A stretch of DNA of 64,000 nucleotides, from positions 60,925 through 124,924 of the forward strand of contig NZ_KV788422.1 in NCBI RefSeq assembly GCF_001807265.1. Reading direction: 5' to 3'. The notes under the pieces were generated by a model. The model did not search any database. It saw only the letters and a program-made list of their open reading frames with translations, and was not told the origin of the DNA. This DNA comes from Corynebacterium sp. HMSC05H05 (GTDB lineage Bacteria > Actinomycetota > Actinomycetes > Mycobacteriales > Mycobacteriaceae). Shown here one piece after another: positions 51,592 to 61,406 of this stretch (positions are counted from its first letter, which is position 1; each line of letters starts with the position of its first letter). The position numbers were made by a program, and so were the translations under genes.

Positions 51592-53287
51592 AACACTCGC
51601 CTGCCTCACGGTGGCGCTGACGACCCTGGCCGCCGGCTGCGCCTCGCTGCCCACGAACTCGGCGCCGCATGTGATCCGCTCCTTCGCGCCCGAGGAGACG
51701 GAAACGCAGGCCGCGGGGCCGAAGGACGGCCAGGAATCGGACCTTCTGCTGCGCGACTTCTACCATGCCTCTGCCACCCCCGACAGCGACTACGAGGCGG
51801 CGCGCGCCTACCTCACCGAGGGCGCTTCCGCCGCGTGGGACCCGAGCGGGCAGAAACTCGTGGTGGACAGCATCGGCATGACCACCCTGCCGGGATCCTC
51901 AGTGGGGCAGCGCAGCTACTCGGTGCACGGCGAAGTCGTCGGAGTGGTGCGCTCCGGCGGTTCATACTCGCCGGAACGCGGAGACTATGAGGCCACCATC
52001 GACATGGAGATGGTGGACGGGCAATGGCGCATCTCCTCGCTGCCGGAAGGCGTCGTGTTCGAGCGCACGGAGCTGCGCAACCAGTACCAGCCGTACAACC
52101 TGTACTTCTTCGACCAGGACGACCGGGAGCTGGTCACCGACCGCCGCTGGGTGCACTCGCGCCGCGAAACGCTGGCGAGCGACCTGATCGGGCTGCTCAT
52201 GGAAGGCCCCTCGGAGCGGCTGCGGCCCGCGCTCACCGGATCGCTGCCCTCGAGCGTGTCCTACACGGGAGAGCAGGACGGCGCCTACACCTTCACCGGT
52301 TTCGCCGGCGTGAGCGAGGACGAACGCGCCCGCTTCGCGGCCCAGGTGGTGTGGACGCTCGCCACCGCGGGTGTCACCGGGCCCTACGAGCTCAAGGCCG
52401 ACGGGCAACCGCTTATCGACGGCACCGACGTCCTCGACACCGACGACTTCATCGCCGCGAGCCCGCTGGTGGAAACCGTCGGCGAAACCAAGCTGTACGC
52501 CCTCGCAGGCGGCAAGGTCGTCCGGGTGGACGAGCGCTCTACACAGCCGGTGGATGGCACTCTCGGCGCCGCCAACGACGTCATCTTCGCCGACATCGCC
52601 AGCGACGGCGAGTGGGCCGCCATCTTCGGCAAACCCGGCGATGCCGAAGACGACATCTTCCGCGTCGGCAAGTTTGACGGATCCGAGGCCGAGGTCATGC
52701 GCGCGGGCACGTTCACCCGCCCCGCCTTTGAACCTGACGCGGCGGCGGTGTGGACGGTGGCCGACGGCAAGCGGATCCTGCGCACGGTGCAGTCCGCCGC
52801 CACCGGCAGCCTGACCACCGGCGAGGTCAAGGTGGAACTGCCCGACGGCGTGGACGGCAACATTTCCGTGCTGCGGCTGTCGCGCACCGGCACCCGGGTG
52901 GTCATGGTGATCGACGGCCGCCTCTACACCGGCATCGTGCGCCGGCAACCCTCCGGCGAGCGTTCCATCGTCAACGTCTACGAGTACGCCCATGAGCTCT
53001 CAGGCAGCGTGATCTCCGCAGACTGGCGCCCGGACGGATCCCTCTTGGTAGGCACGACCTCCACCACCCCGGTGATGCGCGTGGAGCAGGACGGCTCCTC
53101 CATGACCGCGATGTCCGCCGGCAACATCTCGGCGCCGGTGGTGGCGGTGGCGGCGTCGCCGAGCACGCTATACGTCACCGACGCTAACGCGCTGCTGCAG
53201 GTGCCGGCCTCCGGTGCGGACAACCCGATCTGGCGCGAGGTGCCGGGACTGGAAGGCGTGCGCGCGCTGCCAATCACTTCGCGCTAG
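51584..53287 (+). CDS. lpqB: Lipoprotein LpqB
   Basis: A 567-residue lipoprotein with lipobox LAAGC (Cys19). The N-terminal half holds a GerMN-type domain (LRDFYHASATPDSDYEAARAYL and LLMEGPSERLRPAL). The C-terminal half is a beta-propeller-like region. LpqB is on the outer face of the membrane and modulates MtrAB in the three-component system. The ATG at 51584 overlaps mtrB by 8 bp, so translation is coupled. A CGTCGATAAGC motif lies at 52411. The next gene, comFC, starts 10 bp after the stop. Confidence 0.94.
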   Translation: MRKTLACLTVALTTLAAGCASLPTNSAPHVIRSFAPEETETQAAGPKDGQESDLLLRDFYHASATPDSDYEAARAYLTEGASAAWDPSGQKLVVDSIGMTTLPGSSVGQRSYSVHGEVVGVVRSGGSYSPERGDYEATIDMEMVDGQWRISSLPEGVVFERTELRNQYQPYNLYFFDQDDRELVTDRRWVHSRRETLASDLIGLLMEGPSERLRPALTGSLPSSVSYTGEQDGAYTFTGFAGVSEDERARFAAQVVWTLATAGVTGPYELKADGQPLIDGTDVLDTDDFIAASPLVETVGETKLYALAGGKVVRVDERSTQPVDGTLGAANDVIFADIASDGEWAAIFGKPGDAEDDIFRVGKFDGSEAEVMRAGTFTRPAFEPDAAAVWTVADGKRILRTVQSAATGSLTTGEVKVELPDGVDGNISVLRLSRTGTRVVMVIDGRLYTGIVRRQPSGERSIVNVYEYAHELSGSVISADWRPDGSLLVGTTSTTPVMRVEQDGSSMTAMSAGNISAPVVAVAASPSTLYVTDANALLQVPASGADNPIWREVPGLEGVRALPITSR

Positions 53288-53290
53288 CCT
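53285..53290 (+). promoter_or_regulatory. -10-like hexamer before the ComF-family gene
   Basis: TAGCCT, 7 nt before ATG 53298. It overlaps the lpqB stop, so the gene may also have its own leaderless transcript. Confidence 0.4.
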
Positions 53291-53297
53291 TTCCCGC

Positions 53298-53924
53298 ATG
53301 GGGGAGATATTCGGTCAAGTCGGCGAGCTGCTGTTGCCGCGGAAATGCGCGGGCTGTCGCGCGCCGGGGCCGCTGCTGTGCCCTGCGTGCCGCGAAGGCC
53401 TGGCGACGCCACCGCAGCGGGTATTTCCCAACACCACCCCGCACGCGCCGGTGTTCGCGCTCGGACCGTACGCCGACCCGCACCGCGGGGTGATCCTGGC
53501 CATGAAGGAGCGCAATCACCTGGCTGTGCGCCGCCATGTCGGCGCGGTGCTCGCGGCCGCGCTGGAGTACCTGGAGGCGCGCGGCGAGATCCCTGCCGGG
53601 GCGGTGCTGGTGCCGGCGCCCACGCGCACCCGCTCCGCACGGGCGCGCGGCGGGGACCCGGTGGAACAGGTCTGCCGCGCCACCGGCAGGCGGGTGGCGC
53701 CGGTGCTCACGCTGGACCCGCGGACGGCGGACCAGTCCGGCCTGGACGAAGCCGGGCGGCGGGCCAACCTTTCGGGGCGCGTGCGCATTTCCGGCGTGCC
53801 CGCCGGCCGGGTCGTGCTTGTCGACGACGTAGTCACCACCGGCGCGACGCTGCAGGCCAGTGCCACTCTTTTGCTCTCGCGCGGGGCAGACGTCGCCGCG
53901 TGTGTGGCGCTGTGCGCGGCGTAG
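53298..53924 (+). CDS. comFC: ComF-family phosphoribosyltransferase-like protein
   Basis: A 208-residue ComF-family protein. The N-terminus has a zinc-binding CAGCRAPGPLLCPAC. The C-terminal half is a phosphoribosyltransferase fold with VVLVDDVVTTGATLQAS and LVPAPTRTRSARARG. Related proteins serve DNA uptake in competent bacteria, but in actinobacteria the role is not clear. In C. glutamicum a comF-type gene also lies between lpqB and hpf. The ATG at 53298 is 10 bp after the lpqB stop. Confidence 0.92.
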   Translation: MGEIFGQVGELLLPRKCAGCRAPGPLLCPACREGLATPPQRVFPNTTPHAPVFALGPYADPHRGVILAMKERNHLAVRRHVGAVLAAALEYLEARGEIPAGAVLVPAPTRTRSARARGGDPVEQVCRATGRRVAPVLTLDPRTADQSGLDEAGRRANLSGRVRISGVPAGRVVLVDDVVTTGATLQASATLLLSRGADVAACVALCAA

Positions 53925-53967
53925 CGGCGGGGTCCCGGCGGGGGCTTGGCGGGGGCTTGGCGGCGGA

Positions 53968-54047
53968 TTCCTGACAGATGACGGCGGCCGTTTGCGCCGA
54001 CCTGGGCCTCAAGGGCCAGCCTGACAGATTCCGCCGCGATGTGTCGG
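53968..54047 (+). repeat. Dispersed 80-bp intergenic element, copy 2
   Basis: It matches the reverse complement of 31889-31968 at 66 of 80 positions, without gaps. Extra local structure: CTGACAGAT occurs twice (53971-53979 and 54021-54029), and GCGGCGGA (53960-53967) pairs with TCCGCCGC (54030-54037). It lies in the region between comFC and hpf, upstream of the hpf promoter. Confidence 0.85.
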
Positions 54048-54098
54048 GCAGGGTAGCGAGCTTTCGTCAAAACCGGCCGAATTGGTCATAACCAGTTG

Positions 54099-54104
54099 TA
54101 TAGT
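54099..54104 (+). promoter_or_regulatory. -10 hexamer of hpf
   Basis: TATAGT, 41 nt before the ATG at 54146. No clear -35 at 16-18 bp was seen. The leader carries AAGGGAGGA as ribosome-binding site. Confidence 0.5.
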
Positions 54105-54145
54105 GGTGGTGGACACAGTTCCTACTACCGCAAGGGAGGACGCAG

Positions 54146-54838
54146 ATGACGTCTGCAGACCGTAACCCGATCCAAGAGACGCTGAGCCCGGACGCCCAGG
54201 TCACCATCACCGGGCGAAACGTCGAGGTCCCAGAGCATTTCCAGGAACGAGTGAACGGCAAGCTGGCCAAGATTGAAAAGCTTGACCCGACGCTGAAGTC
54301 GTTCCACGTGGAGCTGCAGCACGAGAAGAACCCGCGCCGCGAGGCGGAGGCGGAGCGCATCCAGATCACCGCCACCGGCTCCGGCCACCTGGCCCGCGCC
54401 GAGGCGAAGGAAGAGAACTTCTACGCTGCGCTCGAGGTCGCCGTGGACAAGCTGGAACGCTCGCTGCGCAAGGTCAAGGCACGTCGCAACATCGCGATGT
54501 CCGGCCACCGCGCGCCGAAGAGCACCGGCGTGATCGCCGCGGAGATGGAGGCGGACGCGAAGGCCGAGCAGGAGCGCGCCGCCCAGGAGGCCGGCAAGTA
54601 CGACGTGGACCCGTACGCAGACCAGGTCGAGGACATCGTCCCGGGCCAGATCGTGCGCTCCAAGGTGCACCCCAACGCGCCGCGCAGCGTGGACGACGCG
54701 CTGAGTGAGATGGAGCTGGTGGGCCACGATTTCTACCTCTTCATCAACGAGGAAACCAACCGCCCGGCAGTGGTCTACCGCCGCCACGCGTTCGACTACG
54801 GCTTGATCGAGCTCGCCCCGGAAGGGGAGGCCGAGTAA
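54146..54838 (+). CDS. hpf: Long-form ribosome hibernation-promoting factor
   Basis: A 230-residue long HPF. The N-terminal domain (about residues 12-110: VTITGRNVEVPEHFQERVN, FHVELQHEKNP, DKLERSLRKVKARR) binds the ribosome. The C-terminal domain (about 165-228: VRSKVHPNAPRSVDDALSEM, VYRRHAFDYGLIELAP) drives 100S dimerisation. The linker is charged. It is used in stationary phase or stress. It has its own promoter region separated from comFC by the 80-bp element. Confidence 0.96.
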   Translation: MTSADRNPIQETLSPDAQVTITGRNVEVPEHFQERVNGKLAKIEKLDPTLKSFHVELQHEKNPRREAEAERIQITATGSGHLARAEAKEENFYAALEVAVDKLERSLRKVKARRNIAMSGHRAPKSTGVIAAEMEADAKAEQERAAQEAGKYDVDPYADQVEDIVPGQIVRSKVHPNAPRSVDDALSEMELVGHDFYLFINEETNRPAVVYRRHAFDYGLIELAPEGEAE

Positions 54839-54851
54839 CCGCAGCTCAACC

Positions 54852-54964
54852 TACTAAACCGCGCCCCGGCTCAGTTCTGTCTATGGTTCTGGGCTGGGGC
54901 GGGGTTCGTCGATAGGCAATTGTGCCTATGGGGTTGTCTATACCCCGGGAGGCGTGCGTACAAT
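54852..54964 (+). promoter_or_regulatory. secA upstream region: hairpins and promoter
   Basis: A GC-rich imperfect stem follows hpf (CGCCCCGGCTCAG against CTGGGCTGGGGCG). ATAGGC (54912-54917) pairs with GCCTAT (54924-54929) around a 6-nt loop. TTGTCT (54934-54939) and TACAAT (54959-54964) form a candidate promoter with a 19-bp spacer. The first stem may terminate hpf. The CGTCGATAGGC motif at 54907 overlaps the small hairpin. Confidence 0.5.
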
Positions 54965-55018
54965 GGCCGGTTGTATCACCTTGGCCCTGTCAACCCATCA
55001 GTAAAGGACTTTGCACAC

Positions 55019-57577
55019 GTGTTTGGACTGTCAAAGCTGCTCCGTGCCGGTGAGGGGCGCACCGTAAAGCGCCTTGCCAAGATCGCCGATCAGGTCATGG
55101 CGCTCGACGACGAGTACGCCGCGCTGACCGACGAGGAGCTCAAGGCCAAGACCGCCGAGTTCAAGGACAAGATCGCAGACGGCGCGAGCCTGGACGACAT
55201 CCTGCTCGACGCGTTCGCCACCGCCCGCGAAGCCTCCTGGCGCGTGCTCGGCCAGAAGCACTTCAAGGTGCAGATCATGGGCGGCGCCGCCCTGCACTTC
55301 GGCAACGTCGCCGAGATGAAGACCGGTGAAGGCAAGACCCTGACGTCGGTGCTGCCGGCGTACCTCAACGCCCTTTCCGGCAAGGGCGTGCACGTGGTCA
55401 CCGTCAACGACTACCTGGCTAAGCGCGACGCCGAGATGATGGGCCGTGTGCACCACTTCCTGGGCCTGGAGGTGGGCGTGATCCTCTCCGAGATGCGTCC
55501 GGCTGAGCGTAAGAAGGCGTACGCGGCGGACATCACCTACGGCACCAACAACGAGCTCGGCTTCGACTACCTGCGCGACAACATGACGCGCTCCGTCGAC
55601 GACATTGTCCAGCGCGGCCACAACTACGCCATCGTGGATGAGGTGGACTCCATCCTCATCGACGAGGCGCGTACCCCGCTGATCATCTCCGGCCCGGTGG
55701 ACGGCTCCAGCCAGTTCTACAACGTGTTCGCGCAGCTCGCGCCGCGCATGCGCGAGGGCATCCACTACGAGGTGGACCAGCGCAAGCGCACCGTGGGCAT
55801 CTCCGAGGAGGGCGTGGAGTTCGTCGAGGACCAGCTGGGCATTGACAACCTCTATGCCCCGGAGCACTCGCAGCTGGTCAGCTACCTCAACAACGCCATC
55901 AAGGCGAAGGAGCTGTTCGAGCGCGACAAGGACTACATCATCCGCCAGGGTGAGGTCATGATCGTGGACGGCTTCACCGGCCGCGTGCTGGCAGGCCGCC
56001 GCTACAACGAGGGCATGCACCAGGCCATTGAGGCCAAGGAGCAGGTGGAGATCAAAAACGAGAACCAGACCCTGGCCACGGTGACCCTGCAGAACTACTT
56101 CCGCCTCTACGAGAAGCTGTCCGGCATGACCGGTACCGCCGAGACTGAGGCGGCGGAGCTGCACCAGATTTACAAGATGGACGTTGTCCAGATCCCGCCG
56201 AACCGCCCGAACCAGCGCACGGACCGCGACGACTTGATCTACAAGACCCAGGAAGCGAAGTTCGCGGCCGTGGCGGAGGACATCGCGGAGCACGCGGCCA
56301 AGGGCCAGCCGGTGCTGGTGGGCACCACCTCGGTGGAGCGCTCCGAGTACCTGTCGCAGCTGCTCACCCGCAAGGGCGTGCAGCACAACGTGCTCAACGC
56401 GAAGTACCACGAGGAGGAGGGCCGCATCATCGCCGAGGCCGGCCTGCCGGGCAAGGTGACCGTGTCCACCAACATGGCTGGCCGCGGCACCGACATCGTG
56501 CTCGGCGGCAACCCGGAGATTCTCCTGGACGCGAAGCTGCAGGCGCAGGGCCTGGACCCGCTGGAGGATTCGGAGCGCTACCAGGAGGCGTGGGACGAGC
56601 AGCTCCCGGCTGCCAAGGAGCGCTCGCAGCAGCTTGGCGACGAGGTGCGCGAGGCCGGCGGCCTGTACGTCATCGGCACCGAGCGCCACGAGTCGCGCCG
56701 CATTGACAACCAGCTGCGCGGCCGCTCCGGCCGCCAGGGCGACCCGGGCGAGTCCCGTTTCTACCTGTCCATGCGCGACGAGCTCATGGTGCGCTTTGTG
56801 GGCCAGTCCATGGAGAACATGATGAACCGCCTCAACGTGCCGGACGATGTGCCGATTGAGGCGAAGATGGTCTCCAACGCGATTAAGGGCGCGCAGTCCC
56901 AGGTGGAGAACCAGAACTTCGAGATGCGCAAGAACGTGCTGAAGTACGACGAGGTGCTCAACGAGCAGCGCAAGGTGGTCTACCGCGAGCGCCAGGAGAT
57001 CCTGGCCTCGAAGGACATTGCCGGCCAGGTGCGCCGCATGATCGATTCCACCATCGGCGCGTACGTCGACGGCGCGACCGCCGATGGCTACGTGGAGGAC
57101 TGGGACCTCGACGGCCTGTGGAACGCGCTGGAGTCCCTGTACGGCCCGACGGTTAGCGCGCAGGAGCTCATCGACGGCGACGAGTACGGCCGCGCCGGCG
57201 AGCTCACCTCGGAGCAGCTGCGCCAGGCGCTGCTCGACGACGCGAACGCCCAGTACGACAAGCTGGAGGAGAACGTGGCGTCGATTGGCGGCGAGGAGCA
57301 GATGCGCAACTTGGAGCGCATGGTGATCCTGCCGATCATCGACACGAAGTGGCGCGAGCACCTCTACGAGATGGACTACCTCAAGGAGGGCATCGGCCTG
57401 CGCGCGATGGCGCAGCGCGACCCGCTGGTGGAGTACCAGAAGGAGGGCGGCGACATGTTCAACGCGATGAACGAAGCTGTCCAGGAGGAGACCGTGCGCC
57501 AGCTGTTCACCATGCGCAAGCAGTTTGAGACGCAGGAGACCGAGCAGGCTGAGGCGGGCGGCTCGACCGTCGTCTAG
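55019..57577 (+). CDS. secA: Preprotein translocase ATPase SecA
   Basis: An 852-residue SecA (the SecA1 housekeeping type). Walker A is MKTGEGKT, Walker [18 protein letters not shown]. Other blocks are [16 protein letters not shown], the GTTSVERSE motif, [11 protein letters not shown], and [16 protein letters not shown]. The C-terminal zinc-binding tail of E. coli is absent, as usual in actinobacteria. It drives Sec protein export and is essential. The GTG at 55019 ([11 protein letters not shown]) follows AAAGGA; the family start is FGLSK. A CGTCGATAAGC motif lies right after the stop at 57584. Confidence 0.97.
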   Translation: MFGLSKLLRAGEGRTVKRLAKIADQVMALDDEYAALTDEELKAKTAEFKDKIADGASLDDILLDAFATAREASWRVLGQKHFKVQIMGGAALHFGNVAEMKTGEGKTLTSVLPAYLNALSGKGVHVVTVNDYLAKRDAEMMGRVHHFLGLEVGVILSEMRPAERKKAYAADITYGTNNELGFDYLRDNMTRSVDDIVQRGHNYAIVDEVDSILIDEARTPLIISGPVDGSSQFYNVFAQLAPRMREGIHYEVDQRKRTVGISEEGVEFVEDQLGIDNLYAPEHSQLVSYLNNAIKAKELFERDKDYIIRQGEVMIVDGFTGRVLAGRRYNEGMHQAIEAKEQVEIKNENQTLATVTLQNYFRLYEKLSGMTGTAETEAAELHQIYKMDVVQIPPNRPNQRTDRDDLIYKTQEAKFAAVAEDIAEHAAKGQPVLVGTTSVERSEYLSQLLTRKGVQHNVLNAKYHEEEGRIIAEAGLPGKVTVSTNMAGRGTDIVLGGNPEILLDAKLQAQGLDPLEDSERYQEAWDEQLPAAKERSQQLGDEVREAGGLYVIGTERHESRRIDNQLRGRSGRQGDPGESRFYLSMRDELMVRFVGQSMENMMNRLNVPDDVPIEAKMVSNAIKGAQSQVENQNFEMRKNVLKYDEVLNEQRKVVYRERQEILASKDIAGQVRRMIDSTIGAYVDGATADGYVEDWDLDGLWNALESLYGPTVSAQELIDGDEYGRAGELTSEQLRQALLDDANAQYDKLEENVASIGGEEQMRNLERMVILPIIDTKWREHLYEMDYLKEGIGLRAMAQRDPLVEYQKEGGDMFNAMNEAVQEETVRQLFTMRKQFETQETEQAEAGGSTVV

Positions 57578-57604
57578 CAATTTGCTTATCGACGAGCTGC
57601 CGCC

Positions 57605-58042
57605 TCACAGCACCTTGAAGGAGACCAGCTTGCCGTCGCAGATTTTCGCGGCGTAGGCCCTCCTGGTGCCGTCTTGAGTTTCGACGGTGCCGAAGAATTC
57701 ACCGCCCTCGCGGGCGTGGCAGGTAACCACCTGGAGCCTGTCCGCCGCGGGGGCGGTGCTTGTCGGTGCGTTTGTTAGCGCCGCCGCGTGCTGGCGGGCG
57801 CGGATGTGGGCGCGCACCGCAGGCGCGAAGCGCCAGGCCATCATGGACGTGGCGCGGTGTTTGCTCAGCGCGGCGTTGAGCGCTTCCGCCACGACCGGTT
57901 CGACCTCGGCGGCAGCGTTCGGCGGCGGAGCCGCGGACCCGGAGTTGCGCGCTTGGATGAGCCGGCCGAGCACGGCTGGGCTCCGGTTCAGCTGCGGCAC
58001 GAGCACTTGCACGTGCCGGTGCCCTGGGGCGGTGTAGTACAT
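57605..58042 (-). CDS. Rv3235-family protein
   Basis: A 145-residue protein of the Rv3235 family, named after the mycobacterial gene near secA. A Pro/Ala-rich region in the middle separates a short N-terminal motif (RHVQVLVPQLNRS) from the C-terminal conserved block (RLQVVTCHAREGGEFFGTVETQ, TRRAYAAKICDGKLVSFKVL). No catalytic motif is seen; function unknown. It is convergent with secA. The ATG at 58042 is used. Confidence 0.85.
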   Translation of the reverse strand: MYYTAPGHRHVQVLVPQLNRSPAVLGRLIQARNSGSAAPPPNAAAEVEPVVAEALNAALSKHRATSMMAWRFAPAVRAHIRARQHAAALTNAPTSTAPAADRLQVVTCHAREGGEFFGTVETQDGTRRAYAAKICDGKLVSFKVL

Positions 58043-58197
58043 GGCGGGTGTCCTCCCTCAACTGAGCGGGAATGCGTAGCGGAGGGGGACGGGCGTGGCT
58101 CGGGGTAGGTAGTATTGTCCACGTTCGCAGCCGCCCGTGTAAAGGGTGTGCTCACTACAGTAGGCATCCGCGACGCAACCAACGAAAGAGGGAACCC

Positions 58198-58611
58198 TTG
58201 CAGGGCTTGATCATCGATTACGCAGGAGTGCTGGACACCGGTGCAGAGGACGAGCAGCGCTGGAAGACCCTCATTCAGGCGGTGAAGGCGAAGGACATCG
58301 CCGTGGGCATCCTCTCCAACGAGGAAGGCGACGGCGAGATGGCGGAAAAGATCCGCGAGTGGGAGTTCGGCGGTGTAGTCGACGCTGTGGTGCTCTCCGG
58401 CGAGATCGGGGCGGAAAAGCCGGAGCGCGCCGCGTTCCAGGCCGCGGCCGACGCGATCGGGGTGGACCTGAACGATTGCGTGATGATCGACGACGACATC
58501 ATGAACGTCCGCGCCGCGGTCGAGTACAACATGATCGGCATCCTGCACACCGCCATCGACCGCACCGCGGTGGAGATCCAGTCCCTGTTCGACGTCGAGG
58601 GCGAGTTCTAG
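58198..58611 (+). CDS. HAD-family hydrolase, short form
   Basis: A 137-residue HAD-like protein. The first motif reads LIIDYAGVLDTG, where the catalytic D-x-D has a tyrosine-spaced form (DYAG). The second is ILSN (Thr/Ser) and the Lys/Asp motifs are AEKPER and MIDDDIMN. The usual cap domain is missing, so the length is short. In actinobacteria it lies after secA, as here. Substrate unknown. The TTG at 58198 has AAAGAGGG upstream. The stop overlaps the next GTG. Confidence 0.85.
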   Translation: MQGLIIDYAGVLDTGAEDEQRWKTLIQAVKAKDIAVGILSNEEGDGEMAEKIREWEFGGVVDAVVLSGEIGAEKPERAAFQAAADAIGVDLNDCVMIDDDIMNVRAAVEYNMIGILHTAIDRTAVEIQSLFDVEGEF

Positions 58612-59114
58612 TGCGCGTCTACATCCCCGCGACCTTCGGCATGCTCGCGGCGCTGGAGGACAACCGCCTGATCCACGCCCGCAACGGCTGGGCGTTCGCC
58701 GCCACCGAGGCGCTGCACGAGTTTTTCACCTCCGGCGACCAGGAGGAGATCGAGGCCGTGGCGTTCGACGACGCGGCGATGGCGTCCATCCGCCTTTTGG
58801 CCATCGGCGACGAGGAGCGCCACCCGCACCGCCGCGTGGTGGTCTCCGCGGACGTGCCGGATTCTCAGGCCACCCCGGATCCGGAAATGGGCGAGTCCGT
58901 GGTGAAGCTGTCCGCGCCGGTGAACCTCGAGGACATCGCCGCGATCCACGTGGACATCGCGGAGGTCGAGGAGGCCACCGCGAAGGCCATCGAGGTCATC
59001 GACGCCGCCGACCTGGGCGACGAGGACGCGGAGCTTGCCGTGGGCGACGCCCAGGACAACTACATGGCGTTCTACGACCCGAGCGAGCTACCGGTGCTCG
59101 TCGAGCTGCTTTAG
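58611..59114 (+). CDS. DUF6912-family protein
   Basis: A 167-residue actinobacterial conserved protein. The start VRVYIPATFGMLAALEDN, then EALHEFFTSGDQEEIEAVAFDDAA and VVVSADVPD, is characteristic of DUF6912; function unknown. The GTG at 58611 overlaps the HAD stop by 1 bp. The end overlaps the convergent rsgA by 27 bp (59088-59114). Confidence 0.88.
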   Translation: MRVYIPATFGMLAALEDNRLIHARNGWAFAATEALHEFFTSGDQEEIEAVAFDDAAMASIRLLAIGDEERHPHRRVVVSADVPDSQATPDPEMGESVVKLSAPVNLEDIAAIHVDIAEVEEATAKAIEVIDAADLGDEDAELAVGDAQDNYMAFYDPSELPVLVELL

Positions 59115-60113
59115 CTCCCACTCGTTGTTGGAGTGCAGGGCAGCCAATAGGCCACGCACTGCCGCGGCCCGGCGGCCGACGGGGGAGGCCGGGTCCAGCT
59201 CGTCCCAGGCGCACTCCGGATCCGCCGGGGGACCCAAGTGCGTGCAGCCGCGGGGGCAGCGCTGCGCCGCCTCTTCCAAGTCCGGGAAGACGTCCACGAT
59301 TTCTTCGGGGGAGACGTGCGCCAGGCCGAAGGAGCGGATGCCGGGGGTGTCGATGATCCAGCCGCCGCCGGGGACCTCGAGGGCCACGGACTGGGTGGAG
59401 GTGTGCCGGCCCTTGCCCACGCCGGAGACCTCGCCGGTTTCGCGGTCCGCGTCCGGCACGATGCGGTTGACCAGGGTGGACTTGCCCACGCCGGAGTGGC
59501 CGATGAGGGCGGAGACGTGGCCGTCGATAAGCTTGCGCAACTGCTCCACCCCGTCCTCGACGCCGGTGCGCAACACCTCCACCCCCATGGCCTCCAGCTC
59601 GCGCTCGAAGTCTGAGGGGTCCGCGAGATCGGTTTTGGTCACGCACACCACCGGGGTCACGCCGCCGACGAAGGCGGCGATCAGCGCGCGCTCGACAAAG
59701 CCGGTGCGCGGCGGCGGGTCGGCGGCCGCGACCACGATGAGCATCAGCTGCGCGTTGGCCACGATGATGCGCTCGTAGGGGTCCGTGTCGTCCGCTGTGC
59801 GGCGCAGCACCGAGGTGCGCTCTTCGCGTTTGACGATGCGGGCGAGAGTGTCTTTCGCCCCCGAGGTGTCGCCGACCACGCCGACGCGGTCGCCCACCTC
59901 GATGGAGGTGCGCTTGAGCTCGCGGGCGCGGGTGCACTGCAGGCGGGTGCCGGCCTCATCGAGCACCACACCCCAGCGTCCGCGGTCTTTGGCCACCACG
60001 AGGCCGAACTCGGCGTCGTCGTGCGTGGGGCGGTTCTTCGAGCGTGGGCGCGAGCCCTTGCCGGGGCGCACGCGCACATCGGACTCGTCGTAATCGGCGA
60101 AGCTGCGGCCCAT
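59088..60113 (-). CDS. rsgA: Ribosome small-subunit-dependent GTPase A
   Basis: A 341-residue circularly permuted GTPase that matures the 30S subunit. The OB-fold is N-terminal (RWGVVLDEAGTRLQCTRARE). Motifs appear in order G4 TKTDL, G1 GHSGVGKST, G3 DTPG. The zinc domain is CPRGCTHLGPPADPEC. The C-terminus ends with a basic helix. The ATG at 60113 overlaps the aroA stop (TAATG), so aroA and rsgA are coupled on the minus strand. A CGTCGATAAGC motif lies at 59522. Confidence 0.95.
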   Translation of the reverse strand: MGRSFADYDESDVRVRPGKGSRPRSKNRPTHDDAEFGLVVAKDRGRWGVVLDEAGTRLQCTRARELKRTSIEVGDRVGVVGDTSGAKDTLARIVKREERTSVLRRTADDTDPYERIIVANAQLMLIVVAAADPPPRTGFVERALIAAFVGGVTPVVCVTKTDLADPSDFERELEAMGVEVLRTGVEDGVEQLRKLIDGHVSALIGHSGVGKSTLVNRIVPDADRETGEVSGVGKGRHTSTQSVALEVPGGGWIIDTPGIRSFGLAHVSPEEIVDVFPDLEEAAQRCPRGCTHLGPPADPECAWDELDPASPVGRRAAAVRGLLAALHSNNEWELKQLDEHR

Positions 60114-61384
60114 TACTGCGCCACCACCTCCGCCCACATGTCGGCGAAGCCGGGCAGTGTCTTGGAGGTGGTGTCGATGTTTTCCACCTCGACGCCGTCG
60201 ACCACCAGGCCGATGATGGCGCCGGCAGTGGCCATGCGGTGGTCGTCGTAGGTGTGCCAGGCGCCGCCGCGCATCCGCGTCGGGGTGATGCGCAGCCCGT
60301 CGACGAGCTCCTCGCAGCTGCCGCCCAGCCCGTTGATTTCGCGTGACAGCGCGGCCAGGCGGTCGGTTTCGTGGCCGCGCAGGTGTGCGATGCCGGTCAG
60401 CTCGCTCGGCGTGGTAGCGCAGGCGGCGATGGCGGCGACGGTGGGGGCGAGCTCGCCGATGTCGCTCATGTCGATGCGGATGCCGCGCAAGTTGCCGGCC
60501 TCCGGGCCGCGCACGCGCAGGGTGTGGCCGGCGCCGGCGGCCTCCAGCTCCACTTCGCAGCCCATGTGCTCCAGGATGGAGCACATGGTCGCGCCCGGCT
60601 GGGTGGTGGCCACCGGCCAATGCGGGATGCGCACCTCGCCGCCTGTGACTGCCGCGGCGGCCAAGAACGGTGCGGCGTTGGACAGGTCCGGCTCGATTTC
60701 CCAGTGGGTACCGCGGATTTCCTGCGGCTCCACGGACCAGGAGTTGGCGGTAGCCTTGACCTCAACGCCTGCGTCTTCCAGCATGGCCACCGTCATCTCG
60801 ATGTGCGGCATCGACGGCAAGGTGCCGCCGGTGTGGCGGATCTGCACGCCGCGCTCGAACCTTGGTGCGGCGAGCAGCAAGCCTGAGACGAACTGGGAGG
60901 AGCCGGACGCGTCGATCTCCACCGGGCCGCCCTCGGCGTGGCCGGTGCCGTGGACTGTAAACGGCAGCGCATCGCCTGCCACGGAGACGCCCAGGGTGCG
61001 CAGCGCGTCCAGGATGGTGGACATGGGGCGTTTGCGGGCGTGGGCGTCGCCGTCGAAAAGCACGGGCCCATCCGCGAACGCCGCGACGGGCGGCACGAAC
61101 CGCATCACGGTGCCCGCTAGGCCGCAATCGACCTCGGTGGAGCGCAGCTTGCCCGGGGACACGCGGATAGTCTCGCCGTCGCGCTCGATGGCGGTGCCCA
61201 TGGCGCGCAGCGCATCTTCCATCAGGTCCGTGTCGCGCGAGCGCAGCGCCCCGACGATGGTGGACGGGCCGGACGCGAGCGCCGACAGGATGTAGGCGCG
61301 GTTGGTCATGGATTTCGACCCGGGCACCTTTTGTGTGTGGGTGATCGGGCTGGGGTGAAACGGCGCAGTCCACATCTCTGTCAT
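60113..61384 (-). CDS. aroA: 3-phosphoshikimate 1-carboxyvinyltransferase (EPSP synthase)
   Basis: A 423-residue EPSP synthase of the shikimate pathway. Motifs: [35 protein letters not shown] (usual L-x-N-x-G-T-x-x-R block is a variant), [13 protein letters not shown], and [17 protein letters not shown]. The ATG at 61384 (MTEMW) is used; ATGs at 61393 and 61408 are possible. It is divergent from the SRAP gene with overlapping starts/promoters. Confidence 0.95.
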   Translation of the reverse strand: MTEMWTAPFHPSPITHTQKVPGSKSMTNRAYILSALASGPSTIVGALRSRDTDLMEDALRAMGTAIERDGETIRVSPGKLRSTEVDCGLAGTVMRFVPPVAAFADGPVLFDGDAHARKRPMSTILDALRTLGVSVAGDALPFTVHGTGHAEGGPVEIDASGSSQFVSGLLLAAPRFERGVQIRHTGGTLPSMPHIEMTVAMLEDAGVEVKATANSWSVEPQEIRGTHWEIEPDLSNAAPFLAAAAVTGGEVRIPHWPVATTQPGATMCSILEHMGCEVELEAAGAGHTLRVRGPEAGNLRGIRIDMSDIGELAPTVAAIAACATTPSELTGIAHLRGHETDRLAALSREINGLGGSCEELVDGLRITPTRMRGGAWHTYDDHRMATAGAIIGLVVDGVEVENIDTTSKTLPGFADMWAEVVAQ

Positions 61385-61393
61385 GGAAGTCAT

Positions 61394-61399
61394 GATAAT
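61394..61399 (+). promoter_or_regulatory. -10 hexamer of the SRAP gene, near the aroA start
   Basis: GATAAT, 7 nt before ATG 61407. On the minus strand CATTAT (61400-61395) could serve aroA 10 nt before its ATG. The two promoters share their bases. Confidence 0.5.
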
Positions 61400-61406
61400 G
61401 GAGCGC

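Noticed and set aside
54120..54132. TCCTACTACCGCA in the hpf leader, identical to the start of repeat unit 1 at 30516
   Set aside because: Only one copy without the TTTTCAG part and without periodicity; a chance 13-base match cannot be excluded.
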